Source of the DNA: Xanthomonas dyei
GTDB lineage: Bacteria > Pseudomonadota > Gammaproteobacteria > Xanthomonadales > Xanthomonadaceae
DNA length: 64,000 nucleotides
Assembly: GCF_002939865.1 (NCBI RefSeq)
Contig: NZ_MDEE01000013.1
Coordinates: 1-64,000 of the forward strand
Direction: 5' to 3'
The notes under the pieces were generated by a model. The model saw only the letters and a program-made list of their open reading frames with translations. It searched no databases and was not told where the DNA came from. The position numbers and the translations under genes are program-made. Positions 48,904 to 59,355 of this stretch are shown here, in pieces. How positions within the stretch are numbered: position 1 is the first letter of the stretch; each line of letters begins with the position of its first letter.

Positions 48904-51900
48904 GCGACCACGGCAACGCGCACGGCTCCCTGCACGACCCACACATGCCAACGCCTGGCGGCGGCGGGCTGGTGGTCTTTGCGACACGGCGGCGCGTGAC
49001 CATCGCCATGATCACCGTGACCATGCTGTTGTTCGGCGTGATCGCGCTGCGTAGCCTCAAGATCAATCTGCTGCCCGACCTGAGCTACCCCACGCTCACC
49101 GTGCGGACCGAATACACCGGCGCGGCGCCAGCGGAAATCGAGACGCTGGTGACCGAACCGGTGGAAGAAGCCGTCGGCGTGGTCAAAAATCTGCGCAAGC
49201 TCAAGTCGATCTCGCGCACCGGGCAGAGCGATGTGGTGCTGGAATTCGCCTGGGGCACCAACATGGACCAGGCAGGCCTGGAAGTGCGCGACAAGATGGA
49301 AGCGCTGTCGCTGCCGCTGGAAACCAAGCCGCCGGTGCTGCTGCGCTTCAATCCATCCACCGAACCGATCATGCGGCTGGCGTTGTCGCCCAAACAGGCG
49401 CCGGCGTCGGACGCAGATGCGATTCGTCAGCTCACCGGTCTTCGCCGGTATGCCGACGAAGATCTGAAAAAGAAGCTCGAACCGGTGGCCGGTGTGGCCG
49501 CGGTCAAGGTCGGCGGCGGGCTGGAAGACGAGATCCAGGTCGATATCGATCAGCAGAAACTGGCGCAGCTCAATCTGCCCATCGACAACGTGATCACCCG
49601 GCTCAAGGAGGAGAACGTCAACATCTCCGGCGGCCGGCTGGAAGAAGGCTCGCAGCGGTATCTGGTGCGCACGGTGAACCAGTTTGTGGATCTGGACGAG
49701 ATCCGCAACATGCTGGTCACCACGCAGAGCAGCAGTAGCAGCGCCGCCGATGCAGCGATGCAGCAGATGTATGCGATTGCCGCGTCCACCGGCTCGCAGG
49801 CGGCGCTGGCGGCAGCGGCGGAAGTGCAGAGCACGTCGTCGGCGTCCAGCAGCAGCATCGCCGGCGGCATGCCGGTGCGGCTGAAAGATGTGGCCGACGT
49901 GCGCCAAGGCTACAAGGAGCGCGAGGCGATCATCCGCCTGGGCGGCAAGGAAGCGGTGGAGCTGGCGATCTACAAGGAAGGCGATGCCAACACCGTGTCC
50001 ACGGCCGCCGCACTGCGCGCGCGACTGGAGCAGCTCAAGGCAACCGTGCCGGGCGATGTGCAGATCACCACCATCGAAGACCAGTCGCACTTCATCGAAC
50101 ACGCGATCAGCGATGTCAAAAAAGATGCGGTGATCGGCGGTGTGCTGGCGATCCTGATCATTTTCCTGTTCTTGCGCGACGGCTGGAGCACGTTCGTGAT
50201 CAGCCTGTCGTTGCCGGTGTCGATCATCACCACGTTCTTTTTCATGGGCCAGCTTGGCTTGAGCCTCAACGTAATGTCGCTGGGCGGGCTGGCGCTGGCC
50301 ACCGGCCTGGTGGTGGACGATTCGATCGTGGTGCTGGAGAGCATCGCCAAGGCCCGCGAACGTGGGTTAAGCGTGCTGGATGCGGTGATTGCCGGTACCC
50401 GCGAAGTGAGCATGGCGGTGATGGCGTCCACGTTAACCACCATCGCGGTGTTCCTGCCGTTGGTGTTTGTCGAAGGCATTGCCGGGCAGCTGTTCCGCGA
50501 TCAGGCGCTGACGGTGGCGATCGCCATTGCGATCTCGCTGGTGGTGTCGATGACGCTGATTCCGATGCTGAGTTCGCTCAAGGGCGCGCCGCCGATGGCG
50601 TTTCCGGATGAGCCGGACCACCCGGATTGGACGCCCGAACAGCGCTGGCTCAAGCCGGTGGCTGCCGGCTTGAGCGGGGCGGGGGCCAGCGTGCGCTACG
50701 CGTTCTTCGGCGGCGCGTGGGTGGTGGTCAAACTGTGGCGCGGCATCGCACGGGTGGTGTCGCCGGTGATGCGCAAGGCCAGCGACATTGCGATGGCGCC
50801 GTACGGCCGTGCCGAGCGCGGCTATCTGGCGATGTTGCCGGCAGCGTTGCGTCGGCCCGGTCTGGTGCTGGGATTGGCCGCCGCCGCGTTTGTCGGCACC
50901 CTGTTGTTGGTGCCGATGCTGGGGGCGGACCTGATCCCGCAGCTGGCGCAGGATCGCTTCGAGATGACCGTGAAACTGCCGTCCGGCACGCCGCTTGCGC
51001 AGACCGATGCGCTGGTGCGCGAGCTGCAACTCGCGCACGACAAAGACCCCGGCATTGCATCGTTGTATGGCGTGAGCGGCAGCGGCACGCGGCTGGATGC
51101 AAACCCCACCGAAAGCGGGGAGAACATCGGCAAGCTTACCGTGGTGATGGCTGGCGGCGGCAGCCCCGAAGTGGAAGCGGCGGCGACGCAGCGGCTGCGC
51201 AGCAGCATGGTCGGGCACCCTGGTGCGCAGGTGGATTTCGCGCGGCCGGCGCTGTTTAGTTTCTCCACTCCGCTGGAAGTGGAATTGCGCGGGCAGGATC
51301 TGGGTGAGCTGGAGCGGGCCGGGCAAAAACTGGCCGCAATGCTGCGCGCCAATGGGCACTATGCCGACGTCAAATCGACGGTGGAAGAGGGATTTCCGGA
51401 GATCCAGATCCGCTTCGATCAAGAGCGCGCCGGTGCACTGGGCTTGACCACGCGGCAGATCGCCGATGTCATCGTCAAGAAGGTGCGTGGCGATGTGGCC
51501 ACGCGCTATAGCTTCCGCGATCGCAAGATCGATGTGCTGGTACGTGCGCAGCACAGCGACCGTGCCAGCGTGGATGCGATTCGCCAGCTGATCGTCAATC
51601 CGGGCAGCAGTCGCCCCGTGCGCCTGGCCGCCGTGGCCGAGGTGCTGGCGACGACCGGCCCGAGCGAGATCCATCGCGCCGACCAGACCCGCGTGGCGAT
51701 CGTGTCGGCCAGCCTGAAGGACATCGACCTGGGCGGTGCGGTGCGCGAAGTGGAAACGCTGGTGCGCAAGGACCCATTGGCTGCCGGCGTCGGCATGCAT
51801 ATCGGCGGGCAGGGCGAGGAGCTGGCGCAGTCGGTCAAGTCGTTGTTGTTTGCGTTCGGGCTGGCGATCTTTCTGGTCTATCTGGTGATGGCGTCGCAGT

Positions 51901-52409
51901 TCGAATCGCTGCTGCACCCGTTCGTCATCCTGTTCACCATCCCGCTGGCGATGGTGGGCGCGGTGCTGGCGCTGCTGATGACCGGCAAGCCGGTCTCGGT
52001 TGTGGTGTTCATCGGCTTGATCCTGCTGGTGGGCCTGGTGACCAAGAACGCGATCATCCTGATCGACAAGGTCAACCAGTTGCGCGAAGAAGGCGTGCCC
52101 AAGCGTGAGGCCTTGATCGAAGGCGCACGCTCGCGTCTGCGGCCGATCGTCATGACCACGCTGTGCACCTTGTTCGGCTTCCTGCCGCTGGCGGTGGCGA
52201 TGGGCGAGGGCGCGGAAGTGCGCGCACCGATGGCGATCACCGTGATTGGCGGCCTGCTGGTGTCCACGCTGCTGACGCTGCTGGTGATTCCGGTGGTGTA
52301 CGACTTGCTGGATCGCCGCGCGGACGCGTACTACCTGGAGCGCGGCCGGCGCATGGCGCGGCAGCAGGCGCAGACGCGTGAAAACACAGACGGACTGGAG
52401 GCGCTATGA
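48900..52409 (+). CDS. RND efflux permease, first of a pair
   Basis: The 1169-residue inner-membrane antiporter has the usual twelve-helix/porter organisation. Helix 4 carries the proton-relay pair D473-D474 in GLVVDDSIVVLE. Two regions are unusual: a Ser/Ala-rich insert at about residues 277-322 in the porter domain (many consecutive Ser), and a long loop between helices 6 and 7 (about 562-643) with an added hydrophobic stretch. Both make it longer than AcrB. It starts by ATGA overlap with the fusion protein gene and overlaps the second permease. Confidence 0.95.
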   Translation: MSDHGNAHGSLHDPHMPTPGGGGLVVFATRRRVTIAMITVTMLLFGVIALRSLKINLLPDLSYPTLTVRTEYTGAAPAEIETLVTEPVEEAVGVVKNLRKLKSISRTGQSDVVLEFAWGTNMDQAGLEVRDKMEALSLPLETKPPVLLRFNPSTEPIMRLALSPKQAPASDADAIRQLTGLRRYADEDLKKKLEPVAGVAAVKVGGGLEDEIQVDIDQQKLAQLNLPIDNVITRLKEENVNISGGRLEEGSQRYLVRTVNQFVDLDEIRNMLVTTQSSSSSAADAAMQQMYAIAASTGSQAALAAAAEVQSTSSASSSSIAGGMPVRLKDVADVRQGYKEREAIIRLGGKEAVELAIYKEGDANTVSTAAALRARLEQLKATVPGDVQITTIEDQSHFIEHAISDVKKDAVIGGVLAILIIFLFLRDGWSTFVISLSLPVSIITTFFFMGQLGLSLNVMSLGGLALATGLVVDDSIVVLESIAKARERGLSVLDAVIAGTREVSMAVMASTLTTIAVFLPLVFVEGIAGQLFRDQALTVAIAIAISLVVSMTLIPMLSSLKGAPPMAFPDEPDHPDWTPEQRWLKPVAAGLSGAGASVRYAFFGGAWVVVKLWRGIARVVSPVMRKASDIAMAPYGRAERGYLAMLPAALRRPGLVLGLAAAAFVGTLLLVPMLGADLIPQLAQDRFEMTVKLPSGTPLAQTDALVRELQLAHDKDPGIASLYGVSGSGTRLDANPTESGENIGKLTVVMAGGGSPEVEAAATQRLRSSMVGHPGAQVDFARPALFSFSTPLEVELRGQDLGELERAGQKLAAMLRANGHYADVKSTVEEGFPEIQIRFDQERAGALGLTTRQIADVIVKKVRGDVATRYSFRDRKIDVLVRAQHSDRASVDAIRQLIVNPGSSRPVRLAAVAEVLATTGPSEIHRADQTRVAIVSASLKDIDLGGAVREVETLVRKDPLAAGVGMHIGGQGEELAQSVKSLLFAFGLAIFLVYLVMASQFESLLHPFVILFTIPLAMVGAVLALLMTGKPVSVVVFIGLILLVGLVTKNAIILIDKVNQLREEGVPKREALIEGARSRLRPIVMTTLCTLFGFLPLAVAMGEGAEVRAPMAITVIGGLLVSTLLTLLVIPVVYDLLDRRADAYYLERGRRMARQQAQTRENTDGLEAL

Positions 52410-55400
52410 GCGTTGCGGCCTTCAGCATTCGTCGCCCGGTCACCACCATCATGTGCTTCGTGTCGTTGGTGGTGGTGGGCCTGATTGCCGCATTCCGATT
52501 GCCGCTGGAGGCATTGCCGGACATCTCGGCGCCGTTCCTGTTCGTGCAATTGCCGTACACCGGCTCCACCCCTGACGAGGTGGAGCGCAACCTGGTGCGG
52601 CCGGCCGAAGAAGCCTTGGCCACGATGACCGGCATCAAGCGCATGCGCTCCACCGCCACTGCCGATGGCGCCAACATCTTTATCGAGTTCTCCGATTGGG
52701 ACCGCGATATCGCCATCGCCGCATCGGATGCGCGCGAGCGGCTGGATGCGATTCGCGACGATTTTCCTGATGATCTACAGCGCTTCCATATCTTCAAATG
52801 GTCCAGCAGCGACGAGCCGGTGCTCAAGGTGCGCCTGGCCAGCCAGACCGACCTGACCGGCGCGTACGACATGCTCGACCGCGAGTTCAAGCGGCGCATC
52901 GAACGCATTCCCGGCGTGGCGAAGGTCGAAATTTCCGGTGCCCCACCCAACGAGGTGGAGATCGCCATCGCGCCGGATCGCCTCACCGCGCACGACCTCA
53001 GCCTCAACGACCTAAGCGAGCGGCTGGGCAAGCTCAATTTCTCTGTCTCTGCCGGGCAGATCGACGACAACGGGCAGCGCATCCGGGTGCAGCCGATCGG
53101 CGAGTTGCGCGACCTGCAGGAACTGCGCGATCTGGTCCTCAATGCCAAGGGTTTGCGTCTGGGCGATATCGCCGAGGTACGCCTCAAGCCCACGCGCATG
53201 AACTACGGGCGGCGGCTGGATGGGCGCCCGGCGATCGGTCTGGATGTCTTCAAGGAGCGCAGCGCCAATCTGGTGGAAGTGTCCAAGGCCGCGCTGAAAG
53301 AGGTGGAAGACATTCGCGCCGAGCCCGCGATGCGCGACATACAGATCAAGGTCATCGACAACCAGGGCAAGGCTGTGACCTCGTCGCTGGCCGAACTCGC
53401 CGAGGCCGGGGCGGTGGGCCTGTTGTTGTCGATCACCGTGCTGTTCTTTTTTCTGCGGCATTGGCCATCGACCTTGATGGTGACCCTGGCGATCCCGATC
53501 TGCTTTGCGATCACGTTGGGCTTCATGTACTTCGTCGGCGTCACGCTCAACATCCTGACGATGATGGGTTTGCTGCTTGCGGTGGGGATGCTGGTGGACA
53601 ACGCCGTGGTAGTGGTGGAAAGCATCTACCAGGAGCGCGAGCGCATGCCCGGGCAGCCGCAGCTGGCGGCATTGCTGGGTACCCGCAGCGTGGCGATTGC
53701 GCTGAGCGCAGGTACCTTGTGCCATTGCATCGTGTTCGTGCCGAATCTGTTCGGCGAAACCAACAACATCTCCATCTTCATGGCGCAGATCGCGATCACC
53801 ATTTCGGTGTCGCTGTTGGCATCATGGCTGGTGGCGATCAGCCTGATCCCGATGCTGTCGGCGCGCATGAAGACGCCGCCGATGGTGACCTCCGACCATG
53901 GTGTGATCGCCAGGCTGCAACAGCGCTATGCGCGGGTGCTTGCATGGACGCTGGCCCACCGCGGCTGGAGCGTGGCCGGGATTATCCTGGTCAGCGCCAT
54001 TAGCCTGGTGCCGATGAAACTGACCAAGGTCGACATGTTCGGCGGCGATGGCGGCAACGAGGCCTTCATCCAATATCAGTGGAAGGGCTCGTACACGCAT
54101 GAGCAGCTGGGCGAAGAGATCGGGCGAGTCGAGAATTACCTGGAAGCCAATCGCGAGAAGTACCACATCACCCAGGTCTATTCGTGGTTCAGCGAGGTGG
54201 AAGGCAGCAGCACGACGGTGACCTTCGATGCGAGCAAGGTCAAAGACCTGCCGCCATTGCTGGAGCAGATCCGTAAGGCGTTGCCGCGTTCTGCGCGGGC
54301 TGACTACAGCATCGGCAATCAGGGCGATGGTGATAGCGGCAACCAGGGCGTGCAGGTGCAATTGGTTGGTGACTCCACCGAGGCGCTCAAGTCGCTGGCC
54401 GATGAGGTGGTCCCGCTGCTGGCGCAACGCAAGGAATTGCGCGACGTGCATGTGGATACCGGCGATCGCACCAGCGAGCTGGCGATCCGTGTCGATCGCG
54501 AGCGTGCTGCCGCGTTCGGTTTCAGTGCGGAGCAGGTGGCCAGTTTCGTGGGGCTGGCACTGCGCGGTACGCCGTTGCGCGAGTTCCGTCGTGGCGACAA
54601 TGAAGTGCCGGTGTGGGTGCGTTTTGCCGGTGCCGAGCAAAGCAAACCGGAAGATCTGGCCGGCTTCAGCGTACGCACCAAGGATGGCCGCAGCGTGCCG
54701 CTGCTGAGTCTGGTCGATGTGCAGATCCGCCCGGCAGCCACCCAGATCGGGCGTACCAATCGCCAGACCACGTTGACCATCAAGGCCAATCTGGCCGAGA
54801 AAATCACCGTGCCGGAAGCACGCGCGGCGATGGAAAAGCCGCTCAAGGCAATGAATTTTCCTGCCGGTTACAGCTACACCTTCGATGGCGGCAACTATCA
54901 GAACGACGGCGAAGCGATGGGCCAGATGGTGTTCAACCTGGTGATCGCGTTGGTGATGATTTACGTGGTGATGGCGGCGGTGTTCGAATCGCTGCTGTTC
55001 CCGGCCGCGATCATGAGCGGGGTGCTGTTTTCGATCTTCGGTGTGTTCTGGCTGTTCTGGATCACCGGCACCTCGTTCGGCATCATGTCCTTCATCGGCA
55101 TCCTGGTGCTGATGGGTGTGGTGGTGAACAACGGCATCGTGATGATCGAGCACATCAACAATTTGCGCCGTCGCGGCATGGGACGCACGCAGGCGCTGGT
55201 CGAGGGCTCACGCGAGCGGTTGCGGCCGATCATGATGACGATGGGCACCGCGATCCTGGCGATGGTGCCGATCTCGCTGACCAGCACCACGATGTTCAGC
55301 GACGGCCCGCCGTACTTCCCGATGGCTCGCGCCATCGCCGGCGGGCTGGCGTTTTCCACCGTGGTCAGCCTGCTGTTCCTGCCGACGATCTACGCCATTC

Positions 55401-55492
55401 TCGACGACATGAGCAACGGCGCTGCGGCACTGGTGCGCCGCGCGCGTGGTGTGCCAAAGACGCCGCCCGTGAGCGTTGCGTTGGAGTCTTGA
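52406..55492 (+). CDS. RND efflux permease, second of a pair
   Basis: The 1028-residue protein is of normal AcrB-type length, starting MSVAAFSIRRPVTTIMCFVS. Helix 4 reads GMLVDNAVVVVES, so only one relay Asp (D398) is present, with Asn at 399. Tandem unequal permeases served by one fusion protein are known from MdtABC-type systems, where the partners form heterotrimers; the same is likely here by inference. The start overlaps the first permease stop (ATGA). Confidence 0.95.
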   Translation: MSVAAFSIRRPVTTIMCFVSLVVVGLIAAFRLPLEALPDISAPFLFVQLPYTGSTPDEVERNLVRPAEEALATMTGIKRMRSTATADGANIFIEFSDWDRDIAIAASDARERLDAIRDDFPDDLQRFHIFKWSSSDEPVLKVRLASQTDLTGAYDMLDREFKRRIERIPGVAKVEISGAPPNEVEIAIAPDRLTAHDLSLNDLSERLGKLNFSVSAGQIDDNGQRIRVQPIGELRDLQELRDLVLNAKGLRLGDIAEVRLKPTRMNYGRRLDGRPAIGLDVFKERSANLVEVSKAALKEVEDIRAEPAMRDIQIKVIDNQGKAVTSSLAELAEAGAVGLLLSITVLFFFLRHWPSTLMVTLAIPICFAITLGFMYFVGVTLNILTMMGLLLAVGMLVDNAVVVVESIYQERERMPGQPQLAALLGTRSVAIALSAGTLCHCIVFVPNLFGETNNISIFMAQIAITISVSLLASWLVAISLIPMLSARMKTPPMVTSDHGVIARLQQRYARVLAWTLAHRGWSVAGIILVSAISLVPMKLTKVDMFGGDGGNEAFIQYQWKGSYTHEQLGEEIGRVENYLEANREKYHITQVYSWFSEVEGSSTTVTFDASKVKDLPPLLEQIRKALPRSARADYSIGNQGDGDSGNQGVQVQLVGDSTEALKSLADEVVPLLAQRKELRDVHVDTGDRTSELAIRVDRERAAAFGFSAEQVASFVGLALRGTPLREFRRGDNEVPVWVRFAGAEQSKPEDLAGFSVRTKDGRSVPLLSLVDVQIRPAATQIGRTNRQTTLTIKANLAEKITVPEARAAMEKPLKAMNFPAGYSYTFDGGNYQNDGEAMGQMVFNLVIALVMIYVVMAAVFESLLFPAAIMSGVLFSIFGVFWLFWITGTSFGIMSFIGILVLMGVVVNNGIVMIEHINNLRRRGMGRTQALVEGSRERLRPIMMTMGTAILAMVPISLTSTTMFSDGPPYFPMARAIAGGLAFSTVVSLLFLPTIYAILDDMSNGAAALVRRARGVPKTPPVSVALES

Positions 55493-55742
55493 GCAGTCAA
55501 CGGCGCTGAAGTTTTCACGGCGTAAGGCATCTACCAGTGTGCTGGAGCCTTGAATGGCATAAGGCGCACAAAGCCACGCTCCCCTCGGGCGAGGAGGCAC
55601 AGCTTGCGCGCCATGGGCGCGCGTGCCTTGGAGCGCCCGCGCCGCAAGCGCGGGCCAGGGCGTGGAGCGGGGGGTATGGTGAGGGTACGGGTTCTGCGGG
55701 CACTGCCAAGCACCCGGCTGTCAGTTACTGGCTTCGGTGAGG

Positions 55743-55852
55743 GGCAGCAGCGCGGCCGGGAATCGGCTCCTCGGCTCGGTCAGACATCCTGTCTGACTCG
55801 CCGCCGCGGCACATCCATGTGCCGCTCTCCGCCAATCCCCGGCCACGCTGCC
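55743..55852. repeat. Palindromic element with two internal hairpins
   Basis: Outer arms GGCAGC...GGCCGGGAATCGGC and GCCAATCCCCGGCC...GCTGCC pair with a few mismatches. Inside are two perfect small palindromes: GTCAGACATCCTGTCTGAC (near 55778-55796) and GGCACATCCATGTGCC (near 55808-55823). The cruciform-like organisation is similar to the other elements here but the sequence is distinct. Confidence 0.7.
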
Positions 55853-55940
55853 GCCTCGGTACGTCGTTGTCATGACTTTGAGCGACTACAACGGCAGCGT
55901 CGCCATTGTTCGGACTCTGTATTTATTGCTCGTAAACTAA

Positions 55941-56004
55941 GAGCGGCTAACAAAACTTAGCGAACGGCCGCCTGGCGGCCACGCAGTAATTTTGTTAGCT
56001 GCTC
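55941..56004. repeat. MITE-like element with 15-base inverted ends
   Basis: Ends GAGCGGCTAACAAAA and TTTTGTTAGCTGCTC are inverted repeats with two mismatches. The centre holds a perfect palindrome GGCCGCCTGGCGGCC. Total length is 64 bases; no obvious identical target duplication flanks it (TAA on one side, TGA on the other). A truncated copy lies at 35454-35502. Confidence 0.72.
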
Positions 56005-56179
56005 TGAGTTCCCGAGCACTTGTGGTTATTTGAAGAGCACACAGGCCTTTTTCTCGCAGCTTTTTCATAGAGCGAGCAGGTCCCTGCTTCACGCCACGAC
56101 GCAATTAATGACGCCTGCGGACGAGCATGTGTTTCGCAGGAAGCCGAGCTTTCCGTTCCGCCAATGCCACAATTTCGAA

Positions 56180-56288
56180 GAGCGGTCCGCGGGCGCCGGG
56201 GTAGGACCTTACACGACAGGGATGTCGTGTAAGAGCCCCCATGGATGGGTTCACGGCGTGTCCTGCCCCCGGCGCCCGTGGACCGCTC
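56180..56288. repeat. Palindromic intergenic element, copy C
   Basis: Outer arms GAGCGGTCCGCGGGCGCCGG and CCGGCGCCCGTGGACCGCTC pair with one or two mismatches. Inside are an inner hairpin TTACACGACA...TGTCGTGTAA and the module CCCCCATGGATGGG followed by TTCACGGCGTGTCC. This is the fullest copy in the window and defines the family. Confidence 0.8.
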
Positions 56289-56500
56289 CCACGCACAGAA
56301 TCAAGGCGCCAGCCAACCATGCGTTCCTTAAGCCAAGATCAAAGCACCAGCAAACTGGGCTTTCCTCAATCGAAACGAAAGCGCCAGCTGAAAAAGTTTT
56401 CTTCGGCCAACCGCATTTCTTCACCAGATCAGCGTTCCACAGCCAAGCGGCTCTCCTCGGTAACTCGGCTTTTCAACTCTCTGCATGCGGCGCCCAGACA

Positions 56501-57160
56501 TCAACCCGCACGCACCTGCCGAACGATCGCTGCGGCCTTGGCCGAGCTTTCCTTGACCTTGTCCCATTGGCCCTGGGCCAGCCAGTCCTTGGGCACCATC
56601 CACGAGCCGCCGATGCACAGCACGTTCGGCTGCGACAGAAACTCTGCTGCGTTCGCTTCGCTGATGCCGCCGGTGGGACAGAGCTTGAGCTCGGACAGCG
56701 GGCCTGCGAGGCCCTTGAGCATTTGCAGGCCGCCGACGGCAGTGGCCGGGAACAGCTTGCACACGCGAAAGCCCAGGCCCATCAGGGTCAGCAATTCGGT
56801 GGGGGTGGCTGCGCCGGGAACGGCCGGGATCGGCGCATCGGCCAGCAGGCGCGCGAGCGGGGCAGGCGTGCCCGGCGTCACTAGGAAATCCGCGCCGGCA
56901 TCCACCGACTGACGCAACTGCAGTTCGCTCAGCACGGTGCCGGCGCCGATCACGATAGTGGGCAGTTCGCGCTTGAGCATGGCCAGCGCTTCGATCGCGA
57001 TCGGCGTGCGCAGAGTGAGCTCGATCGCGGGCAACCCGCCTTCGAGCAGCGCATCGGCCACGCGGCGCGCCTGGTCCAGCGTATCGACAGTGACCACCGG
57101 CAGGATGCCGGCGTCGCGCAGCAGTTGTTCGGCGGTGTTCTGGGTCTGGGCAATCGTCAT
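56501..57160 (-). CDS. eda: 2-keto-3-deoxy-6-phosphogluconate aldolase
   Basis: Eda splits KDPG to pyruvate and glyceraldehyde-3-phosphate, the last Entner-Doudoroff step. The ATG at 57160 (MTIAQTQNTAEQLLRDAGI) gives 219 residues; the longer frame upstream overlaps edd. Residues AIELTLRTPIAIEAL hold the catalytic Glu region. The Schiff-base Lys is in RVCKLFPA, and GGLQMLKGLAGPLSELKLCPTGGI completes the barrel. It is the last gene of the zwf-glk-pgl-edd-eda operon, 52 bases after edd. Confidence 0.96.
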   Translation of the reverse strand: MTIAQTQNTAEQLLRDAGILPVVTVDTLDQARRVADALLEGGLPAIELTLRTPIAIEALAMLKRELPTIVIGAGTVLSELQLRQSVDAGADFLVTPGTPAPLARLLADAPIPAVPGAATPTELLTLMGLGFRVCKLFPATAVGGLQMLKGLAGPLSELKLCPTGGISEANAAEFLSQPNVLCIGGSWMVPKDWLAQGQWDKVKESSAKAAAIVRQVRAG

Positions 57161-57212
57161 TGCAACTCCATTAGACGGCGACCGCCGGGGCAGTCGCTGA
57201 GAGGGAAGGGGA

Positions 57213-59129
<1,917 letters not shown>

Positions 59130-59355
59130 TGGCTACCGGCTATGAGAAACGGGGAGAAATAAAACGCACTGTTTTTTTAGTTTAAATACCCGCATATGGA
59201 GGTGCGGGCTGGTGCGAGGGACTCGCATTGGATCGGCTGTTGCCAGGGACTCGCATCGAATCGACACTCGCGAAGAACTCGCATCTAAGCGGATGTCGCA
59301 AAGCTCTCGCATGCGAAGCAATCACAGCGTATCCGCTCGCAGCAACCGCTCGCAC
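59130..59355 (-). promoter_or_regulatory. pgl-edd spacer with four direct repeats
   Basis: This spacer within the operon holds four copies of ACTCGCAT or a close variant (CTCGCAT at 59222, 59250, 59279 and 59306), spaced 28, 29 and 27 bases apart, each preceded by a GCRARGGA-like segment. Consensus is about TGCGAGGGACTCGCAT, itself a hairpin-forming dyad in the first copy. It may be a leader, a protein-binding array or mRNA-processing sites; the role is unknown. An AT-rich stretch lies just before edd (59171-59188). Confidence 0.6.

Larger units (their letters stand above)
55493..56500. other. Repeat-rich intergenic region
   Basis: About 1 kb between the RND operon and eda without a credible gene. 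It contains three repeat elements (55743-55852, 55941-56004 and 56180-56288) and a degenerate 40-base tandem array near 56300-56420. Long open frames over this stretch have no motifs and cross the repeats, so I regard them as spurious. Confidence 0.65.

Noticed and set aside
50433-51917. Long antisense frame opposite the first RND permease
   Set aside because: Lies wholly inside a certain gene and has Gln/His/Arg-rich shadow composition with no motif.
56030-56884. Open frame of 284 codons across the repeat island and eda
   Set aside because: It crosses a palindromic repeat and overlaps eda antisense, and has no recognisable domain.
59222-59312. Direct repeats between pgl and edd as a CRISPR array
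   Set aside because: Only a 7-16-base core repeats, with a total period of 27-29 bases, leaving no real spacers, and no cas genes are near.
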